DNA from: CAWANF01 sp963783355
GTDB taxonomy: Bacteria > Bacteroidota > Rhodothermia > Balneolales > DATFMH01
DNA: 64,000 nt
Assembly (NCBI GenBank): GCA_963783355.1
Contig: CAWANF010000006.1
Coordinates: forward strand, 310,001 to 374,000
Reading direction: 5' to 3'
Shown: positions 17,480 to 27,008 of the stretch, one piece after another
How positions within the stretch are numbered: the stretch's first letter is position 1
Layout of the letters: each line of letters begins with the position of its first letter
Notes under the pieces: model-generated
The model's database searches: none
Seen by the model: the letters and a program-made list of their open reading frames with translations, nothing else
Told to the model about the DNA's origin: nothing
Program-made: the position numbers and the translations under genes

Positions 17480-18401
17480 GCCTGTTTCACTAAAATCATT
17501 ACCTAAAAACGGCACTATTGCCGTTACGGCTCCCGCATCCCATCCTCCTGAAGAAAAATTAAACCGTGGTGTCCGATATCTTGAAAATTTAGGCTACCGT
17601 GTGGAAGTCGGTAAAACCTGCTATTCCCATGATACCTATCTGGCTGGTTCAGCGAAAATGCGTGCCGAAGAATTCATGCAATTTATGACCGAACCAAAAG
17701 TTGACGCCGTATTTTGTGCCCGAGGAGGGTTCGGCAGCATGCAGATACTCAAATTACTGGATTATCAAAAACTGCGTCAATCACGTAAATTATTTATCGG
17801 TTTCAGTGATATCACGGCAATGCAATGGGCTATGTATTCAAAATGCGGGCTTCCTACTGTTTCGGCAGGTATGGTAGCCACTGATATGGCACATATGGAA
17901 ATTGACAAAGAGTTTGAATCGAATTTTTGGAAATTGTTGCATACCGGACAAATTTCCTATCCTTTGGATTCGACAAATAAGAAGGATTTTGATATTACAG
18001 GCAATATATTAGCCGGAACTGTTTCTGTTGCAGCTAAACTGATTGGTTCTACGTTTTTCCCCGATACAACAAACTGCATTCTCGTATTAGAAGATGTTTT
18101 GGAACCAAAACATAAAGTTGAAGGGTATTTAAACCAGTTTGAATTATCCGGTATATTTGATAAATGCAAGGCTGTTATTCTCGGAATATTCTCGCCGGCA
18201 CTGGCCGAAGAATACCCGGTTGTTCCGGATTTTGATACCTTATTTGACCGTGTATTTGAGAATGCGAAAATTCCGGTTTTCAGGAATTTCGGGTATGGGC
18301 ATGTTAGAAATAAAATTTCATTACCGGTTGGTGTGCCTTTATGCTTATCTTCCGACACAACTTTACAGTTAAAAACTATAGGCTCTATTTTTGACTCTTG
18401 A
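17457..18401 (+). CDS. ldcA: LD-carboxypeptidase (peptidase S66)
   Basis: Removes the terminal D-alanine from murein tetrapeptides during peptidoglycan recycling in the cytoplasm. The nucleophile serine is in LFIGFSDITAMQWAMYSK, preceded by FCARGGFGSMQIL. The Glu and His of the S66 triad fall in LVLEDVLEPKHKVEGYL and FGYGHVRNKISLPVGV. No signal peptide is seen, fitting a cytosolic enzyme. The ATG at 17457 sits inside the end of the permease gene. The stop overlaps the TTG start of purN by 4 bases. Confidence 0.92.
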   Translation: MSSSQKSKPVSLKSLPKNGTIAVTAPASHPPEEKLNRGVRYLENLGYRVEVGKTCYSHDTYLAGSAKMRAEEFMQFMTEPKVDAVFCARGGFGSMQILKLLDYQKLRQSRKLFIGFSDITAMQWAMYSKCGLPTVSAGMVATDMAHMEIDKEFESNFWKLLHTGQISYPLDSTNKKDFDITGNILAGTVSVAAKLIGSTFFPDTTNCILVLEDVLEPKHKVEGYLNQFELSGIFDKCKAVILGIFSPALAEEYPVVPDFDTLFDRVFENAKIPVFRNFGYGHVRNKISLPVGVPLCLSSDTTLQLKTIGSIFDS

Positions 18402-18988
18402 ATAATATCGTCGTCTTCGCATCAGGTTCAGGCAGCAATTTTCAGGCAATAATCGATTCCGTTAATTCCGGTGATATTCCGGCAACTATCAGTGGATTAT
18501 TGGCCAGCAGGAATGGTATCCAATCCATTGAACGGGCCCGAAAAAATAATATACCTGTCCAGATTTTATCAGAATCTGAATTTAAAACGGATGAAGCTTA
18601 TGTATCGGCTTTGGTTCAGACCCTGGAAGACTGGAAACCGGATTTGATTGTATTGGCAGGATACATGAAAAAAATTCCGGGGATTATTATTAAAAAATAC
18701 GCTAATCGTATCATCAACATTCATCCGTCTTTATTACCAAAATATGGTGGTAAAGGTTATTTTGGCCTGAATGTTCATAAAGCTGTTATTGCAAACGGTG
18801 AGAAAGAATCAGGTTGTACCGTTCATGTCGTGACCAATGAATATGATTCCGGTCCTGTTTTAGAACAGACAAGAGTTCCCGTTTTTCCCGACGATACACC
18901 GGAAGCACTCCAAAAAAGAATCCTGGTTCAGGAACATTTATTATTACCTAAAGTAATCCGACAAATTTTAACCTCTAAAAAATCTTAG
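18398..18988 (+). CDS. purN: Phosphoribosylglycinamide formyltransferase
   Basis: Transfers formyl from 10-formyl-tetrahydrofolate to GAR in purine synthesis. It starts with TTG at 18398 (NNIVVFASGSGSNFQAIID, the phosphate-binding N-terminus). The catalytic Asn-His pair is in INIHPSLLPKYGGKGYFG and the Asp in VTNEYDSGPVLEQ. The GGKG version of the active-site loop is the form common in Bacteroidota. At 196 residues it is normal. purH follows after 4 bases. Confidence 0.94.
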   Translation: MNNIVVFASGSGSNFQAIIDSVNSGDIPATISGLLASRNGIQSIERARKNNIPVQILSESEFKTDEAYVSALVQTLEDWKPDLIVLAGYMKKIPGIIIKKYANRIINIHPSLLPKYGGKGYFGLNVHKAVIANGEKESGCTVHVVTNEYDSGPVLEQTRVPVFPDDTPEALQKRILVQEHLLLPKVIRQILTSKKS

Positions 18989-18992
18989 AAAA

Positions 18993-20567
18993 GTGTCAAT
19001 CAAGGTTGTAAGTGAACTATCCAAATCTCCTTTAAAAATAAAACGAGCACTCCTGTCGGTATCCGACAAAAAAGGGCTCATTCCTTTAGCTGAAGCACTG
19101 GCCAATGCCGGTGTTGAATTGATTTCGACCGGAGGAACAGCTAAAGTTATAAAAGAAGCAGGAATAGCCGTAAAAGACGTATCGGAAATCACTCATTTTC
19201 CGGAATGCCTGGACGGACGGGTTAAAACGCTTCACCCGAAAGTTCATGCCGGGATTCTGGCACGAACGAGTTATCAACCCGATGTCGAACAATTAAAAGA
19301 ATTGGATGTTGAAGCCTTCCAGCTGGTCGTCGTCAATCTATATCCTTTTAAAGAAACGATAAGTCAGCCGGATTGCACTTTAGCCAAAGCCGTCGAATAT
19401 ATCGATATCGGCGGACCAACAATGGTTCGTGCAGCGGCAAAAAATTTCGCTCATGTTTGTATTCTCACCAATGCCGGTCAATATCAAAATTTTGTTGATG
19501 AGTTAAAAAACAAAGATGAAATCACATTTTCTACCCGCCAGGAACTGGCTAAAGCCGCTTTCAATCACACGGCTGAATATGATGTTGCCATAGCCAATTA
19601 TTTTAATTCTATCACTGAAGAAGGTACCCCTTCTCAGATGAATGTTTCCTTCAGGAAAAATCATGATTTAAGATATGGCGAAAACCCCCATCAGTTAGCC
19701 GGCGTTTATGGACATCAAAATGTATACATCGACTGCTTTCATGGCAAAGAATTGAGTTATAACAACTACCTGGATGTGGATGCTGCCTTACATTTAATAG
19801 CTGACTTTGAGGATGACAAACCGACCTGTGCCATTTTCAAACATACCATTCCAAGCGGAGTGGCCATTGCGGATAACCTGACTGACGCTTACAACAAAGC
19901 ATTCAGTACAGATACGGATTCTCCATTCGGTGGCATCGTCATTGTGAACCAAACACTGGATATGGAAACGGCAGAAGCCATCAATAAAATTTTTACTGAA
20001 ATTATCATTGCTCCTGATTACGCAGACGGTGTTATTGAAATGCTGGAACAGAAAAAGAACCGTCGCCTTATTCGTCAGTTGAAATCAGTTCGTGATGATC
20101 ATTCCATGACATTTCGTTCCATTTTCGGAGGTGCCCTGGAACAGGAAGCGGATATTAAAGTTATAAATCCGAACGATTTCAAAGTGGTAACAAAGAAGAA
20201 ACCAACCGATGACGAATTTGCCGAGCTTCTTTTCGCCTGGAAAATCGTCAAGCATGTCAAATCCAATGCTATCGTGTATACAAAAGATCAAAAAACGATC
20301 GGTATCGGATCCGGACAAACAAGCCGTATCGATTCTTCCGAATTTGCCATTGCCCGTGCCAAAAAATTCAATCATGATTTAAAAAGCAGCGTCATTGCAT
20401 CCGATGCTTATTTTCCATTCGCTGATAATATTGAAGTAGCCGTTAAAGCCGGCGCAACAGCAGTTATTCAACCCGGCGGAAGCATACGTGATGACGAGGT
20501 TATCCAAATGGCTGATAAATATAACTTAAGCATGATTTTTACCGGAGCCCGGCATTTTAGACACTAA
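18993..20567 (+). CDS. purH: Bifunctional AICAR formyltransferase/IMP cyclohydrolase
   Basis: Catalyses the last two steps to IMP. The N-terminal IMP cyclohydrolase domain starts at IKRALLSVSDKKGL and includes LISTGGTAKVIKEAG and DGRVKTLHPKVHAGIL. The transformylase domain begins near residue 200 with LRYGENPHQLAGVYG and ends in IQPGGSIRDDEVIQMADKY. The catalytic Lys-His pair is in AIFKHTIPSGVA, where the usual sequence after KH is xNPCG; Ile and Ser replace Asn and Cys. A GTG start is used, 4 bases after purN. Confidence 0.96.
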   Translation: MSIKVVSELSKSPLKIKRALLSVSDKKGLIPLAEALANAGVELISTGGTAKVIKEAGIAVKDVSEITHFPECLDGRVKTLHPKVHAGILARTSYQPDVEQLKELDVEAFQLVVVNLYPFKETISQPDCTLAKAVEYIDIGGPTMVRAAAKNFAHVCILTNAGQYQNFVDELKNKDEITFSTRQELAKAAFNHTAEYDVAIANYFNSITEEGTPSQMNVSFRKNHDLRYGENPHQLAGVYGHQNVYIDCFHGKELSYNNYLDVDAALHLIADFEDDKPTCAIFKHTIPSGVAIADNLTDAYNKAFSTDTDSPFGGIVIVNQTLDMETAEAINKIFTEIIIAPDYADGVIEMLEQKKNRRLIRQLKSVRDDHSMTFRSIFGGALEQEADIKVINPNDFKVVTKKKPTDDEFAELLFAWKIVKHVKSNAIVYTKDQKTIGIGSGQTSRIDSSEFAIARAKKFNHDLKSSVIASDAYFPFADNIEVAVKAGATAVIQPGGSIRDDEVIQMADKYNLSMIFTGARHFRH

Positions 20568-20677
20568 TTTTGAATAATTGCTAATTCTTATTCGCAAATA
20601 GGCTTCGAATATTGTAAATTCCGCAGTTATACAAGGACCGTAATTATTTTTATTTTCACATCGCAATCGAACAGATT

Positions 20678-21745
20678 ATGCCCGCAAATTCATCATCTAC
20701 AGCCACAAGAAAGAATTCGAAACAAAATAAACCGGCAGGTTTATTCGACTGGCTTTACACCGATATTGCCATTGATCTTGGAACGGCAAATACACTCATC
20801 TATGCCCGTGGACAGGGGATTGTTTTAAACGAACCCTCAATTGTAGCCCTGAACAGACAAAATCAGGCCGTCGCAATTGGCCATGAAGCCCGTCTTATGC
20901 ACGAAAAGACGCACAAAGACATATCAACGGTTCGTCCGCTTAGGGATGGAGTAATTGCCGACTTCGAAGTTGCGGAAATCATGATTCGCGGAATGATTAA
21001 GAAAGTGAAAACGAAATGGTATTCCACGACCCGTAAAATGGTAGTATGTGTTCCCAGCGGGATAACTGAAGTCGAACGGCGGGCCGTTCGTGACAGTGCG
21101 GAACATGCGGGTGCCAAGGAAGTATTTCTTGTCGATGAGCCTATGGCAGCAGCAATAGGTATTGGCCTCGATGTCCATGAACCTGTTGGTAATATGATTG
21201 TTGATATCGGTGGCGGAACAACTGAAATTGCTGTTATCGCCCTTTCAGGGATTGTTCATGCACAATCTGTCCGTTTGGGCGGCGATGAACTCAATGAAGA
21301 TATAATAAATTATTTCCGGCGTAACCATAACCTTCTCATTGGGGAAAGGACAGCAGAATATATTAAATGTACAATTGGTTCGGCCACGGCTTTGGATGAA
21401 GAATTAGAGATAACTGCTAAAGGACGTGACTTGGTCAACGGTGCACCAAGAACTCGTACCGTTTCCTCCAAAGACGTCAGGGAAGCATTGACGGAGTCGG
21501 TCAACACCATTATTGAATCGGTTACGAAATCGCTGGAACAAACACCTCCGGAACTTTCGGCGGATATACTGGATCGTGGAATTATGCTGACTGGTGGCGG
21601 TGCATTACTAAAAAATCTGGATAAGCTGATAATGGAGACAACCGATTTGCCGGTTCATATTGCAGAAGATCCACTAACAGCAGTTGTTCGCGGAACCGGT
21701 GCCATTTTGGAAAATTTGGATCATTATAAAAGCGTGGTATCATAA
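20678..21745 (+). CDS. mreB: Rod shape-determining protein MreB
   Basis: Bacterial actin that guides lateral cell-wall synthesis. The actin-fold nucleotide motifs are all present: DIAIDLGTANTLIYARG (about residue 30), VDEPMAAAIGIGLDV, MIVDIGGGTTEIAVIAL and IMLTGGGALLKNLD. Compared with E. coli MreB it has an N-terminal extension of about 25 polar residues before the first strand. It is the first gene of a five-gene operon (mreB, mreC, mreD, mrdA, rodA) with 0-17 base spacing or short overlap. Confidence 0.98.
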   Translation: MPANSSSTATRKNSKQNKPAGLFDWLYTDIAIDLGTANTLIYARGQGIVLNEPSIVALNRQNQAVAIGHEARLMHEKTHKDISTVRPLRDGVIADFEVAEIMIRGMIKKVKTKWYSTTRKMVVCVPSGITEVERRAVRDSAEHAGAKEVFLVDEPMAAAIGIGLDVHEPVGNMIVDIGGGTTEIAVIALSGIVHAQSVRLGGDELNEDIINYFRRNHNLLIGERTAEYIKCTIGSATALDEELEITAKGRDLVNGAPRTRTVSSKDVREALTESVNTIIESVTKSLEQTPPELSADILDRGIMLTGGGALLKNLDKLIMETTDLPVHIAEDPLTAVVRGTGAILENLDHYKSVVS

Positions 21746-21761
21746 CGGGTGTGAAAGGTAG

Positions 21762-22604
21762 ATGCGTTCAACCATATTACAAGTTCAGGAGGTCCGGGAT
21801 TTCATTATAACGGCAATCTTATTGGTGATTGCACTTGTCTTAATGGTTAGTACTCAAAAAGGCGGACTTCAAAACATGCAAAAACTTAGTATTGTGACCC
21901 TCAGTTACATGGAGGAGCCACTTGCTAATATCCGCGTCTATCGTAAAGCCTTAAAAACCAATGAAGATCTGAGACGGCAGAATGTGTTGTTAATGGACGA
22001 ACTCAGCAGACTCCGTTCCGTCAAAGCACAAAACGAAAACCTGAGAAATATGCTCGGTTTTCGGGATACGACAAAACTGGATTTGTTGCCTGTTATGATC
22101 GTTGGTAAAGACCTTACCGGGATAAATAACACCTTATCGGTTGATGCCGGATCCAGTGACAGTGTTGTCATCGGGATGCCTTTAATTACTCCCGAAGGAC
22201 TCATCGGACAGGTTATTTTAACAGCAGATCAGTATTCCGCGGTCATGCCATATAACAACTTAATGTTCCGGGTGAGTGCTCAGATACAAAATACAAGGGC
22301 TTATGGTATCGTATCATGGGATGGCAGTAACAATGAAAAACTTGAAATGAATTATGTTCCGCAAACTATTAAGGTAGATACCGGGATGGTTGTGGAAACA
22401 TCGGGCTATGGAAATCAATATCCACCCAATATTCCAATTGGTAAAGTGGTGGGTAAACGAATTGAACAAGGCAGGGAAACACAGACAATTTATATCAAAC
22501 CATTCGTGTCATTAGATAAATTATCTGAAGGATTTATTGTTAGATTTCGGTCTGATAGCACCCTTTCGAGGTTAAAAATGCAAATTCAGAATCAGTATCA
22601 ATGA
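21762..22604 (+). CDS. mreC: Rod shape-determining protein MreC
   Basis: Periplasmic scaffold of the elongasome, anchored by one N-terminal transmembrane helix (about residues 13-30). A coiled coil (about 45-85, NEDLRRQNVLLMDELSRLR) and a beta-rich domain with LPVMIVGKDLTGINNTLSVDAG and GMPLITPEGLIGQV follow. An AAAGG ribosome-binding element precedes the ATG at 21762. The stop overlaps mreD by 4 bases (ATGA). Confidence 0.93.
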   Translation: MRSTILQVQEVRDFIITAILLVIALVLMVSTQKGGLQNMQKLSIVTLSYMEEPLANIRVYRKALKTNEDLRRQNVLLMDELSRLRSVKAQNENLRNMLGFRDTTKLDLLPVMIVGKDLTGINNTLSVDAGSSDSVVIGMPLITPEGLIGQVILTADQYSAVMPYNNLMFRVSAQIQNTRAYGIVSWDGSNNEKLEMNYVPQTIKVDTGMVVETSGYGNQYPPNIPIGKVVGKRIEQGRETQTIYIKPFVSLDKLSEGFIVRFRSDSTLSRLKMQIQNQYQ

Positions 22605-23071
22605 AATCAGAACGAGTAAAAGATTTTTTATGGGGTCTTGGTTTTGTTTTTTTACAGATTATTATTTTTCGTCATTTAAAAATTTTCAAAATCCAGGCTG
22701 ACATCGTCTTTATCTATGTCCTCTGGATTATGTTTCAGCGCGACAGAACCACAGCTATCATCCTGGCAGCGACGATGGGCTTCTTTCAGGATGCCATGAT
22801 GAATCTTTGGGGACTGAATATGTTCACAAATACCCTGATTGCATTTGCGGGATATAGGTTTATACCTAAACAATCGGAATCACAATTAATGGTCAGTCAG
22901 GTTTTTTTGCTTGTTTTAGTCTTTTCTTTATTCCATAATATAATATTCCTTGGTTTGGCTAGTTTTGTAAAGAACTATGCTGTTGAATTATACTTTTGGT
23001 ATATACTACTAGGGAGTAGTTTATATACGGCTATCGTTGCGAGCATCGTTTACCTTTTTAAAAACAATTAA
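22601..23071 (+). CDS. mreD: Rod shape-determining protein MreD
   Basis: A small polytopic membrane protein of 156 residues made almost wholly of hydrophobic helices (about five), with the short hydrophilic stretch MFQRDRTTAI. Sequence conservation in MreD is low, so the call rests on size, topology (VKDFLWGLGFVFLQIIIFRHL at the N-terminus, ATMGFFQDAMMNLWGLNMF in the middle) and the position between mreC and PBP2. It completes the MreBCD complex at the inner membrane. Confidence 0.9.
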   Translation: MKSERVKDFLWGLGFVFLQIIIFRHLKIFKIQADIVFIYVLWIMFQRDRTTAIILAATMGFFQDAMMNLWGLNMFTNTLIAFAGYRFIPKQSESQLMVSQVFLLVLVFSLFHNIIFLGLASFVKNYAVELYFWYILLGSSLYTAIVASIVYLFKNN

Positions 23072-23088
23072 CCTATTCTTATAACGGC

Positions 23089-24924
23089 ATGCGCCGATCG
23101 AAAAAAAAGAATATAAAATCTTCCATACGATTTCTTCAGGTATCTATGGTAGGTATGTTCCTGATTCTTATTGGCCGGCTGTTCCAATTGCAAATTCTGG
23201 ATTATAAAACCTATTATCCTTTAAGTAAGAAGAATACGATTAGACAGGAATTTGTAAGCCCGGCCCGTGGATTGATCTACGACAGAGATGGAAACCTTCT
23301 CGTAGATAATGAACCGATTTATACTATCACTATCACTCCTGCCAATTACAAAATGAAGAACACTCCCCTGCTTGCAAACTTATTGGGAGTGAACATCGAT
23401 GATTTGAAGGAGCAGATAAAAAAAGCACAGGATTACTCGTGGTATCGTAAATCCCGGTTATATACGGATATTGATTTCCAGGTTTTCTCCCGCATAGAAC
23501 AAAACTTATGGCGGTTGCCTGGAATCGGGCATCAGATAGAAAGCAAAAGAAACTATCCAACCAATGCAAAACTGGCCCATGTACTTGGATATCTCCGGGA
23601 AATATCTGAAGACAACTATAATAACTCTGATCATTATCAGCTCGGAGATAAAGTTGGCAAAAGTGGCCTCGAACAGGTTTATGAGAAATATCTGCGAGGG
23701 GAAGCCGGTACTTCTTATAAATTAGTCAATGCTTACGGACAGGAATTGGGGGCATACGACGAAGGCAGCCTGGATAAACCTCCGATAAAAGGTGCAAATT
23801 TATATACCAGCATCGATACCAGCTTGCAAATCACTGCAGAAAAGTTAATGCAGAACAAAGAAGGTGGAATCGTAGCGCTCGATCCAAATAATGGCTCGGT
23901 ATTAGCTATGGTGAGCTCTCCAGAATACGACCTTTCTAAACTGGCCGGAAGACTGGACAAAAAATATTGGCAGGGAATCAATTCCGATACAACCGCACCT
24001 TTGTTTAATCGAGCGATTGCTGCCCAACAACCACCAGGTTCAACGGTTAAACCGTTATTTGGCCTGATTGGATTAAAATTGGGAGTCATTACACCAAAAA
24101 CGATTGTTTACTGCAATGGCGGTTTTTTTAAGGGCCGCTTATACAAATGTGATGGTATTCACGGAAATCAGGATTTGGTAGAAGCTATTCAAAATTCATG
24201 TAACACATACTTCTTTTCGCTCATGAATAAAGAAGCTATGGCAGGTGATTTAGATAAATGGCATGATATGGCTGCTGACTTCGGGCTTGGCCAGATCAAT
24301 CATATCGATCTTCCTGGTGAAAAAGCCGGCATTTTTCCGGATAGTGCCTATTTCAATCATACTTTCGGGTATCGTAAATGGAGCATAGGTGATGTGATAA
24401 ACCTGGGTATCGGCCAGGGTGTTATCTCCGTTTCTCCGCTCCAAATGGCCACGGTGGCAGCCGAACTCGCTAATGGCGGATATCGCATTCATCCCCACAT
24501 AGTTGAAGCCATACAAAAGAGCAATAACCAAATTTTAAGGATAAAACCCTACAGAAAGAAAATTTCCTGGGTCAACGAACATGATTTAGATATTATTAAA
24601 GAAGGCATGAGACGTGTGGTAACCGATGGTACAGCCCGATGGTATACCAACATCCCCGGAATAAAACTGGCAGGAAAAACAGGCACGGCACAGAATCCAC
24701 ATGGTAAAGATCATGCATGGTTCATATGTTTTGCACCTTACGAACACCCCAAAATTGCTATTGCAGTACTGGTCGAAAATGCCGGTTTCGGTTCCACAAG
24801 TGCCGTCCCAATAGCATCATTACTCGTAGAAAAATATCTGACCGGAACCATAAAAAGAAAATGGCTCTATAACATGATGCTGAAATTTAATCCGGCAACA
24901 GCAAACGAGCAGGAACCCAAATAA
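23089..24924 (+). CDS. mrdA: Penicillin-binding protein 2 (elongasome transpeptidase)
   Basis: Class B PBP that cross-links lateral-wall peptidoglycan with RodA. An N-terminal transmembrane helix (about residues 14-35) leads to the dimerisation domain (ARGLIYDRDGNLLVDN). The transpeptidase domain carries the three catalytic motifs: SxxK in QQPPGSTVKPLFG, SxN in NSCNTYFFS and KTG in LAGKTGTAQNP. The 611 residues are typical. rodA starts at the base after the stop codon. Confidence 0.96.
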   Translation: MRRSKKKNIKSSIRFLQVSMVGMFLILIGRLFQLQILDYKTYYPLSKKNTIRQEFVSPARGLIYDRDGNLLVDNEPIYTITITPANYKMKNTPLLANLLGVNIDDLKEQIKKAQDYSWYRKSRLYTDIDFQVFSRIEQNLWRLPGIGHQIESKRNYPTNAKLAHVLGYLREISEDNYNNSDHYQLGDKVGKSGLEQVYEKYLRGEAGTSYKLVNAYGQELGAYDEGSLDKPPIKGANLYTSIDTSLQITAEKLMQNKEGGIVALDPNNGSVLAMVSSPEYDLSKLAGRLDKKYWQGINSDTTAPLFNRAIAAQQPPGSTVKPLFGLIGLKLGVITPKTIVYCNGGFFKGRLYKCDGIHGNQDLVEAIQNSCNTYFFSLMNKEAMAGDLDKWHDMAADFGLGQINHIDLPGEKAGIFPDSAYFNHTFGYRKWSIGDVINLGIGQGVISVSPLQMATVAAELANGGYRIHPHIVEAIQKSNNQILRIKPYRKKISWVNEHDLDIIKEGMRRVVTDGTARWYTNIPGIKLAGKTGTAQNPHGKDHAWFICFAPYEHPKIAIAVLVENAGFGSTSAVPIASLLVEKYLTGTIKRKWLYNMMLKFNPATANEQEPK

Positions 24925-26175
24925 ATGAAATGGTACAGAAATTTCGACTGGTTAATATTTATTTGCTGGCTGGCCCTTACCTGCATCGGACTCATTGCGA
25001 TTTATAGTGCTACCCAGGGACCTGTTTCCCAGTTTTTACCTGTCCGTATCCAGGATAATTTCTTTAAACAGCTCATTTGGGTCGGAATATCACTGATTAT
25101 CCTTATAGCTGTTCAGTTTACAGCACCAAGAACTTTTCAGCAGATAGCCTATTTATTTTACGGATTTATCATCATTTTGATGGTTGCTACCCTAATGTTT
25201 GGTGTTGAAGTCAATGGTGCGCGAAGCTGGATTTCAATATTCGGAATTAGCTTTCAGGTGAGTGAATTGGCCAAAATAAGCACCATTCTTGCAGCCGCAA
25301 ATTATCTAACCAGTCGTAGAAATATCAGCGCCGAAAAGTTGAGCACCGCCCTGGTGACTGTAGCAATTTTCGGTTTACCAACCATCCTTATTCTTCTTCA
25401 GAATGATACCGGTACCGCCCTCATCCTCGTATCATTAATACCTATCATGTTATTCTGGTCCGGATTACCACGCGGAATATCCCTTTTCATCATCTCACCG
25501 GCAATTATCGGATATTTTTCTGTTATTCACTGGTTTTGGGGCATTATTGCTGCATGTATTCTCACATTCCTGATTTTCGTTCTACAAAAACGAACCTGGC
25601 TTACCGTCACCTCTTTTATCAGCGGTATTTTAATCGTTATTGGCGTGCATATCGCCTTATTCAAAGTCCTGCAGCCTCACCAGAGGGCACGTATCGAAGC
25701 TTTCACCAATCCGTCTTTTGATCCACACGGAGCCGGATGGAATGTCATTCAGGCTAAAACGGCCATTGGCTCTGGCGGTCTGACCGGTAAAGGATTCCTG
25801 CATGGTACACAAACCCAGTTACGCTTTCTGCCCGAACAATGGACCGATTTTATCTATTGTGTGATTGGAGAAGAATTTGGCTTTGTTGGGGGCTTTGTGG
25901 TAATACTGATTTTCACAATACTCATATTACGATTATTAAATATAGCTGGCTCACATCAACATCCATTTGCTCAGCTGGTTATTGTAGGGATAGCTTCGCT
26001 CTTTTTTATCCATATTCTCATCAATATTGGAAGTGCAATGGCCCTGTTGCCCGTAATAGGGATTCCTCTGCCCTTTATCAGCTATGGGGGCTCAGCATTC
26101 ATGTCGGACACATTTATGCTCGCTGTATGTCTGAATATGGACCTATATCACCGTGAATTCAGTATCTTCGTTTAA
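24925..26175 (+). CDS. rodA: Peptidoglycan glycosyltransferase RodA
   Basis: SEDS-family glycan polymerase working with PBP2. About ten transmembrane segments are visible in 416 residues, with the family stretches LICWLALTCIGLIAIYSAT, SWISIFGISFQVSELAKI, LQNDTGTALILVSLIP, GFLHGTQTQLRFLPEQWTDF and IGIPLPFISYGGSAF. The insertion between residues about 185 and 250 is hydrophobic. Its stop overlaps that of the convergent rnhB by a few bases. Confidence 0.96.
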   Translation: MKWYRNFDWLIFICWLALTCIGLIAIYSATQGPVSQFLPVRIQDNFFKQLIWVGISLIILIAVQFTAPRTFQQIAYLFYGFIIILMVATLMFGVEVNGARSWISIFGISFQVSELAKISTILAAANYLTSRRNISAEKLSTALVTVAIFGLPTILILLQNDTGTALILVSLIPIMLFWSGLPRGISLFIISPAIIGYFSVIHWFWGIIAACILTFLIFVLQKRTWLTVTSFISGILIVIGVHIALFKVLQPHQRARIEAFTNPSFDPHGAGWNVIQAKTAIGSGGLTGKGFLHGTQTQLRFLPEQWTDFIYCVIGEEFGFVGGFVVILIFTILILRLLNIAGSHQHPFAQLVIVGIASLFFIHILINIGSAMALLPVIGIPLPFISYGGSAFMSDTFMLAVCLNMDLYHREFSIFV

Positions 26176-26831
26176 GATTCGAATAAATCAGCCATATTAT
26201 CAGAATCACAATCCGGCGGCGTGAATATTTTATCCGTACGAAGATTGAATGTTTGCCGATGATGTTCTGTTATGCCGAATTTTTCCAGTCCGGCATAATG
26301 AACTTTCGTGGGATATCCTACATTTTTATCCCAACCGTAATAAGGATATTTGCTGTGTAGATTTCGCATCAGGTGATCCCTGTGCACTTTAGCGATGATT
26401 GATGCCGCACCGATACTGGCTGATCGATCGTCCCCTTTCACCAGACATTGATAGGGAATCAGGCTGTCAAGGAACCGATTACCATCTATTAATAAATATT
26501 CGGGCGTTTCTTCAGCATTATCAATGCACTTTTGCATGGTCAACAGGGAGGCCCATAAAATATTATGCTGCGTAATTTCTTCAACGCTTCCTTCCTGTAC
26601 GATCCACAATAAGGCCTCTTTCCTGATAATTTCCGCCAGTCGTTCCCGTTCCGTTTCATTTATTTTTTTACTGTCCTGAATTCCTTCGATAAGATGACCT
26701 GGCTTTAAAATAACTCCGCCGGCAACCACCGGACCAGCCAGACATCCCCTGCCCACTTCATCGAGTCCCATAACGAGGCGAAAACCTTCGCTCCAAAGTT
26801 GTTCCTCGTACTGATACTTTTCACATAGCAT
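26172..26831 (-). CDS. rnhB: Ribonuclease HII
   Basis: Removes RNA from RNA-DNA hybrids and single embedded ribonucleotides. The acidic metal site is seen as VMGLDEVGRGCLAGPVVAG at residue 20 onwards, LLIDGNRFLD in the middle, and ASIGAASIIAKVHRD after it. The 219 residues match the family. It is convergent with rodA (overlapping ends) and divergent from the VWA gene, with 177 bases between starts. Confidence 0.95.
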   Translation of the reverse strand: MLCEKYQYEEQLWSEGFRLVMGLDEVGRGCLAGPVVAGGVILKPGHLIEGIQDSKKINETERERLAEIIRKEALLWIVQEGSVEEITQHNILWASLLTMQKCIDNAEETPEYLLIDGNRFLDSLIPYQCLVKGDDRSASIGAASIIAKVHRDHLMRNLHSKYPYYGWDKNVGYPTKVHYAGLEKFGITEHHRQTFNLRTDKIFTPPDCDSDNMADLFES

Positions 26832-26894
26832 AATAAACCAGACAACAAAATGAATAATTCAGTCGGAATATAAGGTCAAGCGAACATCATCTAA

Positions 26895-26927
26895 AACATA
26901 AAATGATATTTTAACCCATTTTATGTT
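26895..26927. promoter_or_regulatory. 11-bp perfect inverted repeat in the rnhB/VWA divergent gap
   Basis: Arms AACATAAAATG (26895-26905) and CATTTTATGTT (26917-26927) are exact complements separated by 11 bases. The centre is about 80 bases before the rnhB start and 98 before the VWA start. No T-run follows, so an operator is more likely than a terminator. No known regulator can be assigned. Confidence 0.5.
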
Positions 26928-27008
26928 GATTTAGTACGAAAAGTTGAAATGATTACGTAATCTATTTAGTTATAATAACAAGATTATTTTGAACCAGGCA
27001 GATAGTGT

